Shown: positions 19,290-30,613 of the stretch, piece after piece | Layout: each line of letters starts with the position of its first letter | How positions within the stretch are numbered: position 1 is the stretch's first letter | Assembly (NCBI GenBank): GCA_026119855.1 | Contig: JAOWBW010000320.1 | Location: 62,001-126,000, forward strand | Direction of reading: 5' to 3' | DNA: 64,000 nt | Source: Campanula takesimana | Lineage: Eukaryota; Streptophyta; Magnoliopsida; Asterales; Campanulaceae | Notes under the pieces: generated by a model | Databases searched by the model: none | What the model was told of the DNA's origin: nothing | Seen by the model: only the letters and a program-made list of their open reading frames with translations | Made by a program: the position numbers and the translations under genes

Positions 19290-22200
19290 TCTATCAGGAA
19301 CCCTGGGGCGGCTTGGACAACGGTTTGAGCATCAGAAGGCTCAGCTAGACTTGCGGTTTCAAACACATATTCAGCTGACTTGAGACGAAGATGGGTCAGT
19401 TCATTTACCTTCCTCTTAAGATTTTCTCAGAAAGCATTTTTCAGGTCGTTGGCATACTGAACTAAGTAGTCAGTTGATGAAACCGTTAGATCAGCTAGTT
19501 GGTCTAACTTCTTCTCCAGAGCCTCATTCATTTCTTGGGCCGCTTCAAGTCTGAGAGAAGTCAGTTCATTCAGAGTTTCAAGCTCTGTTCTAACTTGAGC
19601 TGGTTCTCCAGAAGGGTTTCAATTTTAAATTCCATTCTCTCCCAATCCGAGGGTCAACAGCATTCTCCCTCTTAATGGCATCAACAAGGAAGGGCAGAGA
19701 GGAAAGAAATGCAGATTGGGTAAAAAATGAATCCAGAACAAACTGAATCTTCACAGGATCAGTTTCAAAACGGGAGGAAGGGAAAGGAATGATAGAAATG
19801 AAGTGTAGGGACAAGAAGGGGAAATGGAAAGAAGTTGGGTTTTAGAGAAAGGAAAGGAATAAGGAGAGAACTGCCATCTATAAAGATAAGGAAAGACAAT
19901 GCAGTTTATTCTAAAGAAAAATTGAGAGCAGAGAGAGAAGATGAACTCAACTGCCAGATCTTCAATAATTTGATCAAGAGTTGAAGCAATCAGTTGATCT
20001 GAAGCAGCTTGAGACTCATCGGCTGGAAATTGCAAAAGGATTTGGACGACCAGACTTGAGTCGTTGCTCTTCATGTTTGTTGGCGGCTCTAATGATGGCT
20101 CCATGGCGGTTGGCTTTGGAAGTAGTAGCTCTAAACTTCTTCAGGTAACCCGCATGTCCTGTGCACACTTCCTTTTCAAACCACGCGGTTTGGGAGACCT
20201 AACTGCAACTGTGAATTCAGGCAGAACCGAAGGGGCAGAGATATTGATCAGTTGCGGTTGAGCCGACGGTTGAACTGCTGAAGCAAAAGGCAGTGTAGGG
20301 GATTCAGAAGGTGAAGGAGTGTGCTCTGGTGAGTCAAACTCTAGCTTTCGTTCGCTTTCAATGAAGGAGTAGCGGTTTCAACCAGCTGGGGTGGTATTCC
20401 AGCCTTTCTCATTTCAGCTCTTTCTCTCAACTCCTTTGCAAATGGGCCTTCAGTGGGTGAATGATCCTTCTTGTCAGAAGCTTCAGTGAAGTCCATTGCA
20501 CCAGGTGGCCTTGATTGCCAGTGCTCCACAAAATCATATTTCTTTACCAACCTTCTTTTCTTCTTCAGCGGTTGAACCTCAAGATTTTTCATCATCTTGC
20601 TCAGGTTCATCTTGAACTGCCTCAGACACATCAGTCTGCTCAGGCAATACTGCAGCCTCAAACTCATCAGTTGCTCAGGCTGAACCGCACTTGTAGATAC
20701 CTTGGTTTGTTCAACTGGAACCGCAGCCTCAGACACTTCGGTCTGCTCAGGCTCGGTTTGAGTGGAGGGTTTTTAGGTTGGGAAGGGTAGAAAAGATTAG
20801 CTGCAACTGTTCTTCAGTGAATTGAACAGTTGGCAGTTTGAGAGGGGATTTTGGAGGTGAGATAGGTTGGGTTCAGAGGTGGAGGCTTTCAGTTTTCTCA
20901 ACAGATTCACATCTTGTGCAAAGTTCATTATTTTTTTAAACATTAGGCTTAATTGGGGAAAGGGGTTTATCTGAGGTTTAGAAGGGATAGGAGGAGTTGA
21001 TTTTGTGAAAGGAATTGGTTTAGAATAAGGCAGAAGCGGTTCAGAAGAGGGATTGGATAGAATGAGGAAGGATTTTGGTAAGGAGGTTTTGGAGGAAGAA
21101 TGGATGAAGGTTTGGAAGATTCAGTTACTTTGGCTTTCTTCTTTCTTGGAGCCGCGGTTTCCCTGGGTTGAGCTGCAGGGATTGTAGGCTCCCCCTCAAC
21201 CGCAGACTCCCTCTCAACCGGAGCCTCAGTTCCATCCAGGCTAACTCCTAGCCTATTCAGGGTGGCAGTTTGAGCAGCTTCTCTAGCTCTAGTAGCAGCG
21301 GCTTGATCTACTATGGCACCGGCATAAGGTTTGCCTGACTTATTTAGCCGAGCCTCAGAAAGGGTCCTCTCTTTTCTTCAGGCAGAGGATCAGTATTCCA
21401 TACTGCTTGTGCAAACCGCCATCCAAACGCGGTTCTGAAAGCATCAAGCTTAGAAGCACCAAACAAGGTCTTCTCATTCGGTTGCACCCACTCAGCTTCA
21501 TTGGCCACAGAAGCCTTAAAGATCACAGAATCCTGATGAAGGAACTTAGTTAAGAGTCTGCAGTGAGTTCTGATCTTTGTTTTACCAGCGGCTTTGGCAG
21601 AAGTGTGGCGGCTGAGGGCATTGATCATTTCTTGCATGATGATCCTTGGCCAGTGCAGCTTCTTCCTTTGTAGATAGCCACGCAGTAGTTGTACTGCTCA
21701 GAAGTGAAATTGTTGTGATTGCCATTCTTGCACATCACTCCAGTATCTACTAAATCACACAACATCACCATAACTTCTCCAAACTCCTTCTTGGGGTGGA
21801 CTTAGTGTTGAAGACAGAGACCCCCAAGAGCTCCTCAGTAGTTCTGCTGACTAACTCTGGTTTGATGGAAAGAATTCCAGAATTTTCTCCAGCCAGAATA
21901 GCAACCTTTGAAGCAGATAAAACTACATCCTTTGTCCTGACAGTGGACTTGATGGCATTTTCAGTCTTCACTTCCCAGACTCTAAGTCTCTGATCTCTTC
22001 TCCTTTACCATTCAAAAGAGGTACCTCACAGACAATCCCATTGTCAAAGAATTCTGCACAAAGCCTTTTGTCAAACTTCGGTTCATCCAACTGGAATAGT
22101 GGCAGCAGTTTTGATGATTCCAGTAGGGCAAGCAGTTTTCTTCCAACTGCATCAGCTTCAAATTCGGCTTTGATGATCTGAGATCCAGGTACAAAGTTGG

Positions 22201-22820
22201 ATTCATCCTAAAAATAATCAAAGTTAGTAAGAGTTTGGTGCAAGCAGTTTGAATAAACCAAGCATTCAAACTGCTACAAGGAATTCTAACAATGAAATAG
22301 GCGGTTGAAGCAAAACAGGGGTAAAAGGTAAACACCCAAAACTAGACATGGAAAGAATTTGAAAAAGTATTTGAATGCATGAAGAACATGATGAACAGGG
22401 GATAAACATGCAAAACAAAAACTTAACAAAATAAGAAAGAAGTATACCAAAAGACTCGAAAAACGCAGATACTAACAAAGTTCTAAAATAACAAGTTCAA
22501 ATAATAAACCCAGAACATAGTATCAAGAGAAATACGAATGAACACCCGAAAAACCCAAACATCAAAATTGTTCAAAAATTGAACAAAAGACATGAAATAA
22601 ACATCAAACCCACATATATGAACATATATAATCAATAATCAACCAAAAATTGAACGAAAAAGCAAGAAAAAGAATTGGAATACGAACAAGCTTTTACGAA
22701 CAACAATGGCGGAAAAATATGAAATGCTAGAGTGAAGGGTTCAAGAAATCATACCATATCGCCTTTGGATGTTTTAGATGTAGATGGAGCAGAAGGGTCT
22801 GGAGATTTCTTAGGTGCCAT
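19290..22820 (-). pseudogene. Copia A extra (env-like) ORF, spliced, decayed
   Basis: SIRE-type copia elements carry an extra ORF downstream of pol, often called env-like; its function is unproven. Exon 1 starts ATG at 22820 (MAPKKSPDPSAPSTSKTSKG) and ends at 22755 before GTATG. Exon 2 begins at 22207 after TTATTTTTAG, in frame (DESNFVPGSQIIKAEFEADA). The middle has a conserved-looking block (FGEVM...NNFTSEQYNYCVAIYKG, about 21,790-21,680), and the C-terminus (about 19,560-19,310) is a Leu-heptad coiled coil (RLEAAQEMNEALEKKLDQLA). At least two frameshifts and several stops interrupt exon 2. The same domain order appears in the second SIRE-like element (36918-44951). I see no signal peptide. 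Confidence 0.7.
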
Positions 22821-23420
22821 TTAAATTTCAAAGAAGTATGGGAAATATTGAGGTTGAGCAGAGTACAGAAGAGAGAGAGAGAGAGAGAGAGTATACGCAA
22901 ATGAGGAAGAAGGTAAAAAGGTAAAAGAAATAAACTTTGTCTTTTATACTCAATTAACTGTTCCTCGGGTAATGAAACGACGAGAACGGCGCACGGTTAT
23001 CTCCAGATGGCGTCCCACGTCACATAGAATTTAATGCGGTAGAGAAAATTGCAAAAGGGTCCTTATAATTGATATGACATAAAGTAGGGACTAAAATGCA
23101 ATTTCATACCTGAGCAGTTTGATTGAGCAAACTGACTTACCTTACGTCTTCAGCGGTTTTTCATGAAACTGATGTCTCTCTAATCTGATGGCGGTTATAT
23201 GTTTAAACCGAATGACTTTGCTTTCTTGTCGGTTTTGAAAGAACCGATTACATTCATTTGACTCAGTCAGTTTGATGGAGAATCTTGTACCGAACCATTT
23301 ATTGATGCGGTTTCAATGATGACAGAACCGCATACTAGATGACTTTTCTAAGCATAGCCAAAACACTTAAACAAAAGATATTAATAATAATATATATAGA
23401 TATGATATCTTAAGTTAGTT

Positions 23421-24058
23421 CTAACATACCCATTTCTCCTCGTAAATGATAGAACCTGGAATTTTCAAGCGGTTTGGTGAGGATATCAGCAATTTGATCA
23501 TTATTCCCACCTTTGCTAGAAAAATGTTTTTCTTTTCAACATGGTCTTTGAGGAAATGATATCTTATGTCGATGTGCTTGGTTTTTGAGTGCTGAACTGG
23601 ATTGTTGGAGATGGATATTGCAGCAGTGCTATCACAGTAGATAGGGCAGTTTTGTTCAAATATCCCGTAGTCCTCCAACTGTTGTTTCATCCAGAGAATT
23701 TGAGAGCAACAGCTTCCAGCCGCTATATATTCAGCTTCAGCGGTTGAGACTGAAACCGACGCTTGTTTCTTGCTGGACCATGACACAAGCCGCGTTCCAA
23801 GGAACTGACAAGTACCACTTGTGCTCTTTCTGCTTATCTTACATGCTGCAAAGTCAGCATCTGAATACCTAATAGATCAAATGAAGATTCTTTGGAGTAC
23901 CAAAGTCCAAGGTTAACAGATCCACATAAATATCTAATAATACGTTTAACAGCAATAAGATGAGATTCTCTAGGGTCAGCTTGAAATCTAGCACAAACAC
24001 AAACACTAAACATGATATCTGGCCTACTAGCAGTTAAGTAAAGTAGAGAGCCAATCAT
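23421..24058 (-). pseudogene. RNase H domain of copia A
   Basis: This C-terminal pol domain degrades the RNA strand of the RNA-DNA hybrid. The frame 24058-23834 reads MIGSLLYLTASRPDIMFSVC, typical of the segment after RT, then loses frame near 23,850 just before the first acidic residue. The second part (23786-23421) has SWSSKKQASVSVSTAEAEYI with the catalytic Glu and IYCDSTAAISISNNP with the Asp. A further frameshift follows in the KHIDIRYHFLKDHVEKKNI tail. It is continuous with the RT domain except for a frameshift at about 24,056. Confidence 0.88.
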
Positions 24059-25341
24059 ACCTCGGTAGAGAGTTGATCAACTTTCTTACCATGTTCATCT
24101 CGATCCAAACTGCAGGCCTTAGGCATTGGGGTATCAACTGGTTTAGCGGTTTCAAGCCCGAACTTCTTTATCAAATCTTTAGTGTATTTGGCTTGGTTGA
24201 TAAAGATCCCATCATGGCATTGCTTGACTTGGAGTCCAAGAAAGAATGTCAACTCTCCCATCATACTCATTTCAAATTTACTCTTCATTAGCTTCTCAAA
24301 CTTAACACACATAGTTTCATTAGTAGAACCGAAAATAATATCATCAACATATATTTGAACTAATAATGAATGACTTTTGTGTTTAGCTATAAATAGAGTT
24401 GTATCAATTTTACCTCGAGAGAAGCCTTGTTCAATAAGAAATTTAGATAGAGTGTCATACCATGCTCTTGGAGCTTGTTTGAGTCCATACAATGCTTTCT
24501 TGAGTTTGAAGACATGATTTGGAAGTTTGTTGTCTTCAAATCCTGGCGGTTGAGCTACATAAACTTCTTCTTGTAGTTCACCATTCAGAAATGCACTCTT
24601 CACATCCATTTGATATAACTTGAATTTCTTGAAGGATGCATAGGCCAGGAACAATCTTATGGCTTCAAGTCTGGCAACAGGGGCAAAAGTCTCATCATAG
24701 TCTATGACTTCTTCTTGCCTATAGCCTTGAGCAACCAACCTAGCTTTGTTTCTTGTTATTGTACCATTCTCATCCATCTTGTTTCTGTACACCCATTTTG
24801 TTCCAATTACTGTATGATCATTGGGTCTTGGAACTAGGGTCCAAACTCTGCATCTTTCAAACTGATTGAGCTCTTCTTGCATTGCAATTACCCAACTTGG
24901 ATCACTTAGAGCTTCATCTACCTTCTTCGGTTCCATCTGAGATAACAGAGCAGTTGAGAACAAACTGTGATTATCTCTGTGAGTCAAACTCCCTCTGGTT
25001 TGGACACCAGTACTGATAGGACCAATAACGTTGGCAGTTGGATGGTCTCTATGCTCATTAATTTCAGGAGGGAGGTTGTCTTGAACCACTATTTCTTGAA
25101 GATTTTCCAGAGGAGGATCATCTTGATAATCATTGAAATCTTCATTGAAGGTTAGATTTGGAACTGGTTCAACAGTTTGAATGGGGTCAGAAGACAGCGG
25201 TTCAACAGTTACACCATCAGCGGTTTGAGTAGGTGCGGCTGAAGAACTGGATGTAGCGGTTTGAGTAGGATGGTTGTCAGTTGCTCTATGTCTAGTGCCT
25301 GTCTCAAAATCACTAAAATCATTAGCAACATTTGGAGCCAT
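24055..25341 (-). pseudogene. Reverse transcriptase domain of copia A
   Basis: This is the pol reverse transcriptase (RVT_2 type). After a low-complexity linker (residues 1-140) the domain begins at WVIAMQEELNQFERCRVWTL and continues with GTKWVYRNKMDENG, ARLVAQGYRQ, MDVKSAFLNG (first catalytic Asp) and LLVQIYVDDIIFGSTN (YVDD). The 428-codon frame is intact over the core. It ends in a stop where RNase H should continue, so a frameshift separates the two. FGSTN and KYTKDLIKKFG fit the SIRE group. The frame starts at the first Met after a frameshift from integrase, not at a true initiation codon. Confidence 0.93.
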
Positions 25342-25462
25342 ATGTGGCTCAAGGAGAGCATGTTCATCAAATGTAACATGGACTGACTCTACAATTTTTA
25401 AAGATGTCTTATTGAAACAACGAAAAGCTTTGGAGTGTTTAGAATAACCAACAAAAATACCT

Positions 25463-26140
25463 TCATCGCCTTAGCATCAAATTTACCTCGATGCTCTTTG
25501 CCATTGTACAAGATGTAACACTTGCATCCAAATATCTTGAAGAAGGCAATGTTGGGTGATCTGCCTCTCCACAATTCATAAGGAGTCTTGTTGTGAACTT
25601 TGATGATGAGGGAGCGGTTCTGGGTGAAGCATGCGGTATTGACGGCTTCGGCCCGAAGTATTTGGGAAGCTTGGCTTCTGCAATCATAGTCTTCCCGGCT
25701 TCAATCAAAGTTCTGTTCTTTCTTTCCACTTCTCCATTCTGTTGTGGAACTCTCGCGGCAGAGAAATTATGATCAATTCCATGATCATCACAATATTGGG
25801 CAACACCATTGTTTGTAAATTCGGTTCCATTATCTGAACGCACGGCAACAATGTCATCCAATTTCTGAGTTTGGAGCTGTCTAAAGAGAGCGGTTATGAT
25901 GCCATAAGTATCATCTTTAGAGGCCATCATTTCCACCCATGTATATCTTGAATAATCATCAACCACCACAAGTGTATAGCGGTTTCCTCCTATACTGGCG
26001 GTTGGGACAGGTCCAAATAAATCCATGTGCAGCAGTTGCAAACAGCGGTTCGTTGAAGGCGCGGTTTTACTAGGAAATGACTGTTTGGGCTGCTTTCCAA
26101 GCTGGCATGCTTTACACTTTTCATCATGATGGTCAGCCAC
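25463..26140 (-). pseudogene. Integrase domain of copia A
   Basis: It catalyses insertion of element cDNA. The zinc-binding Cys pair is in EKCKACQLGKQPKQSF. All three DDE residues are visible: LLHMDLFGPVPTAS, AVRSDNGTEF and PQQNGEVERKNR. After LPKYFG (about 25,650) the frame shifts, so the C-terminal part is scrambled. No true start is expected inside the polyprotein. Confidence 0.9.
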
Positions 26141-26589
26141 TTTGGGTAGTCCTTTTACTAGACCATCCCTTGCAGTTTTGCTAGATACTTGAAGTTCAAG
26201 TGGCTGAGCCGCTTATGCCATAACCAGCTGCTTTCACTTATATTTTTGGCTACAAAACAGAGGTCAGCAATAGAAACAATATTGCTTAACTCAATTATAT
26301 AACATCACCTGTTCTGTTGCCAGTCAGTAGAGTGACTCCAGAGGAAGCATCTTTGATATAACAGCTAGTTGATGTGAAGATGCAGTTCATTCCTTTGTCA
26401 CAAAACTGAGATATGGAGAGAAGGTTGTGCTTGAGTCCTTCTACTAGTGACACATTTTCAATAGTCACTTTTCCTCGTTTGATTGCTCCATATCCTACTG
26501 TTTCTCATTTCTTGTTGTTACCAAACACTACTGGGGGACCTTTCATTTGGATGAAACTGCAGAGTAGTTCTGAATCTCCAGTCATGTGT

Positions 26590-26645
26590 CGTAAGCATCC
26601 ACTATCCAAATACCAGAGATCCTTCTTCTTCTTAGCGGTTCCAGC
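26590..26645 (-). pseudogene. Aspartic protease motif of copia A
   Basis: The minus strand reads DLWYLDSGCLRHMTGD, the copia protease active site with an intact Asp-Ser-Gly. It is in a different frame from the upstream gag ORF (ends 26732) and has a stop nearby, so the gag-pol frame is broken between them. Confidence 0.8.
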
Positions 26646-26731
26646 CATAAAACATGAAATATGAAAAATAAACATGAAAGGTTTTGGTCCCCCTTATTCC
26701 TTGGGTCCTAGGGATAGCAGCTTTTTGGGAC

Positions 26732-29146
26732 CTACACTTGTTTGACCTTAGGATTTTTACGTCCCTTGGCATTGGGTGTGAATCTTAAAAGACAATGACC
26801 AGCACTATGACCAAAGTCGGCACAGATAGAACAATGAATTAAGCCAGGTTGTGGTTGCGGTTTTACAAATCCATTACTGACCTTCGGTTTATCATGTTTT
26901 ACTGGGTCAGCGGTTTTGGCTTTAACAAAGTTAACCTTCTTGAGTTCCACCTTTCTCTTAGGTGCGGCTTTAGGAAATATAACAGGATATTCCTTAAACC
27001 GACTAGGAGCGGTTTCATCACTCAATACTTCCTTGGTTGCCTCAGCCGCTGTGGATTTCTCTTTGCACTTTGGATCTCTCCCAGTCTGGTTTTTAGGATA
27101 CTCATAGAAATAATTTTGCTTTTTAATTTCTTGTGTTGAGCCCTTTTTACCAGCATGATTCACCTTAGGAATTTCTTTGGTTTGTTCAGTTGGTTTCACA
27201 CCACCTTCAGCACATAGACAAGGACACTTACACCCATCATCAGTTTTAAATCCCAATCCACTTTTCTCTTTAGAGAGAATTTGTGAATTAACGATTTGTT
27301 CCATGGTGACATCAGACTTAGTCCACACATCGGTCACTTTTTGAAGCTCATCCCTTTGTGCAGTAAGATCATGGATTCGGGTGTTAAGTACCTCGGTCCT
27401 GTCCTTAAGGTAGTGGTTTTCTTCCACAACAGAAGCTATCCCAATAATTTGGAGCTTGAGTTTTTCAATTTCCTCCTTATGGGACTTGCACTCTTTTTGG
27501 GAATATTCAAGTTCCGCAGCCATTAATTTATATGCCTTTTTAAGCACAGTGTGTTGTTGACAAATGACATTAGCACGTTCAAGTACCTGGTCATCATGGC
27601 TTTGTTCGGTTTGATCCTCAAGAGAGTAGTTTGGTGAAGTAGGAGTTTTGCCTTGTTTAGCTTCAGGAGTTTTTGGTGAAACTGACTTCATTTGATGGAG
27701 TGGCAGTGGAAGGCTTTCGTCAATTTCAACCTTTTCTTCAAATCCCATTAGGCAAAGATTTGCAACTCCTTCATCTTCATCACTATCATCTGTATCAGAA
27801 CCTATCCATGTTAATGGTTGTTCTCCTTGTTCAGCAACCATTCCTCTTCTCTTGAAAAACTTTTTGTTGAACGGTTTCTTGGCCGGAGCGGCTTCATATC
27901 GCGGTTTGGGACAACTGGAGGCAAAATGACCTGGTTGTCTGCAGTTGTAACAAACAAGATCATCCCTTTTCTTAGCATCAGGCTTTGTTGAATCTGGTTG
28001 GAGGGACAAACTTTGCAGGGCCGCCTGATTGAAATTGAGCTCTGTTCTTTCTGAACTTGGTGTAGTTTTTCACATAGAGAGCAAACTCGTCATCATCCAT
28101 GTCATCAAAGTCAACTTGAGTAGAACTGGATGCTACACTTTGGGAATTTTGAGATGGAGTGTAGGATTGATGAGATTGCTGAGGTTGAGAATAGGGTTGA
28201 TGATGTTGAGGGTAAGGTTGATGAGGCGGTTGGTAATACTCTGGAGGTGCGGTTTGAGAGATATATCTTGGAATATTTGGATCAAAAGAAGCGGTTTGTA
28301 AATGAGTATTGATGCGGTTTGATGGTGATCTGGATTGTAAACTGGAGATGTGGCATTGTTGAAAGCGGCAAGAGAAAGAGACTTGAATTTGTTTTCGGTT
28401 TCATGAGCTTCCTCAAGCTTGAATTCAAATACCCTTAGCATGGCATAAAGATGACGAAGATCAAGAGCTTCCAGATCTTTGTTGTCTTCAATGTTAGTAG
28501 TTTTGATCAGCCATTTGCTACCAAGAGATTGCATGAATCTCATGTTCAGGTCAGTATTGGAATACTTGTGCCCTAGAGAGAAACATACATTGACAATTTC
28601 CACGAACCGCTCATAGCATTGGCGAAGAGATTCCTTTGGGTCTTTGACAAAGTAATCAAATAGCCTTCTCTGTTGGTAGAGGCGGTTCTTCTTGGTGTCT
28701 GCATCTCCTTTCAGAAAGTCAATGATGCCATCCCATGTTTCCTTTGCGGTATTTCAATCTAGAACCTTTGAGTGAGTTCTTAGATCAATAGCTGATACAA
28801 GCATGGACATAGCTCTACCATCAAAGTCCACATTCCGTTGATCAGTTTCGGTCCATTCAGCTTCCGGCTTCTTGATTTCCACGGTTTGTCCAGCAGTACC
28901 TGCATCAGGGTTAGCCTTCATCGGGACATAGGGTCCATTAACAATTGCAGTCCATAATCTGCGATCCTCAGATATCATGTGCTTCTTCATCCTATCTTTC
29001 CAGAAGATGAAACTATCTTCATTAAGAATAGGTAAGTGATTAGAGTTGGATGTCTGCATCATATGGGAGTTTATGTTTGCCATTGGATCAGCACCCAAGC
29101 GGTTAAGCTTGTAAAATAATTTTTGGTGGATAAGCTCTGATACCAC
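26732..29146 (-). pseudogene. Gag of copia A, with two CCHC zinc knuckles
   Basis: Gag builds the virus-like particle that houses reverse transcription. The N-terminal frame from about 29,083 (MANINSHMMQTSNSN) has the copia Gag word DSFIFWKDRMKKHM and meets a TGA near 28,752 but resumes in the same frame. 28603-28310 holds the region LEALDLRHLYAMLRVFEF. A frameshift follows near 28,310. The last frame (28009-26732) has CYNCRQPGHFASSC close to its start and CSICADFGHSAGHC near its C-terminus, both CX2CX4HX4C. Its middle is charged and coiled-coil-like. Two separated knuckles fit the large SIRE Gag. Confidence 0.88.
29134..29145 (-). promoter_or_regulatory. Primer-binding site of copia A (tRNA-iMet type)
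   Basis: On the minus strand TGGTATCAGAGC follows the LTR end CCAACA after two or three bases. This word is the complement of plant initiator tRNA-Met and is standard in Ty1/copia elements. Confidence 0.95.
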
Positions 29147-29147
29147 T

Positions 29148-30613
29148 TGTTGGTCCCAAAGGGCAACAAGGGTATAGAACCGCTAGAGGGGGGGGGGGTG
29201 AATAGCGGTTTAAAATCATTTTGAAATACCCTTGAAAATCAACCAAGTACTTATCAGTTTGGTCTATTGCGGTTTAAGGCACTAGAACCGCTCAGATAAA
29301 ATGCACAGCGGAGTTTTGCGGTTTTGTCCAAACTGAATTATAAAGAGTTGGGCGGTTTAAGTGGTTGAAAAAGGAATGATGCAACTGACAAGGCACAATT
29401 GAAGTATCACAAAAGTATGCAAATCATTTATCAAGTCATTTCACATGAAAGTAAATAAAGCTCATAAACATAAATGTAAATGACAAGACAGAAAATAAAG
29501 ATCAAGGACACATAATTTGAAGAGGTTCGTTCTTGAAAGAACTACGTCCTCTACCTAGGTGGTTAGCCTAGGATTTTCTAATAGCTACTAGACTTGTATT
29601 GATTTAGAGGAGTTTTTACAAGATTACAAAAGAATCCAAACTCTAAATAAACAATCTAACCTAACAATGCTATTATAACAACCTGTGTTTTCGAGGTATA
29701 TAATCTATAAGAAAATATACTCCGGGTGTGTAGTGTGGAAAGAAATCAAGATCTCAAAATATCTAAGTGATGGTGAGCAAATGATTACTTTCTGTGCAAG
29801 GCTGAGTTGTGATGATTTGAAGGCTTGAAGCTTTAATGAAGAACTCTGCGTTTGCTAAGGAGATGATGAAGATATGAGTATCTGGGTTTTCAATCTTCAA
29901 AGCAAACTTGAATACTTGGGATATTCTCTTTGAAGCTCAGCAACCTTCAATGTTGAACAATGAAGTCTATTTGTAGTGAAGGCATTAGTGACCGTTGGAC
30001 AATGAGGTGAGTCATTGTATGGCGGTTTTATGCGTTGTCACAATCCCATTGGTTGACCTGTCACTGTCGTCCTTTGCTTTTGCTTTGTGGCAGGAAGTTG
30101 TTGGATCACTACCTGACATTGTCCTTTTAGTTGTTGAAAAGTACAACGGTAACTTTTCAAAAAGCTAGACAAACCGACATTCCAAGAATAACTGAAACAT
30201 GACTTGAAGTTTAAGGACAAGTCACCAGTCATTCATTTTACGGTTGAAAAGCGAATGTTTGTCTTCAAGGAGTAAATGACAGCAATAACTTCTTCAATAT
30301 CTTGGTCGGCGGTTCCACCCGATGCATGTGCGGTTTCATGAATGAACTTGAAATGCGGTTTCATCAAAGACACAAACTGCGGTTTGATGAAGGACTTAAG
30401 GCATCATGCTGGCGGTTTGAAGACGGCGACTTGAGGGACACTAAACCGCTAAGAATAAACCGATCATAACTCAGCCTAACTAATAAAAATCTAGAAATGG
30501 ACTTGTCTAAAAATTGAAGTAAAACTTCATTACAAGTAAACCTAAAGTCCATAAAAAGACACGTGGAATGGGTCAATCAAATCAGGTGGGTGTACTAACA
30601 ATGAATCCTAACA
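29148..30613 (-). mobile_element. 5' LTR of copia A (1466 bp)
   Basis: It runs TGTTGGTCCCAAAGGGCAAC to GAATCCTAACA, followed by GAGCCCATCATAAAAGGGC, where relic G2 resumes. It has the same content as 17379-18820 with small indels. Confidence 0.95.

Larger units (their letters stand above)
17379..30613 (-). mobile_element. Copia A: SIRE/Maximus-like Ty1/copia element, 13.2 kb
   Basis: Both LTRs are present, and the minus-strand order is LTR, PBS, gag, protease, integrase, RT, RNase H, extra ORF, PPT, LTR. That order (integrase before RT) defines Ty1/copia. The long region after RNase H with an intron-containing extra ORF, the two gag zinc knuckles and the total size point to the SIRE/Maximus lineage. 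AAGCC (17374-17378) and GAGCC (30614-30618) are the 5-bp target duplication with one change. Frameshifts and stops in gag, integrase, RT and the extra ORF make it non-autonomous now. GCGGTT/AACCGC hexamers are enriched throughout. Confidence 0.93.
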
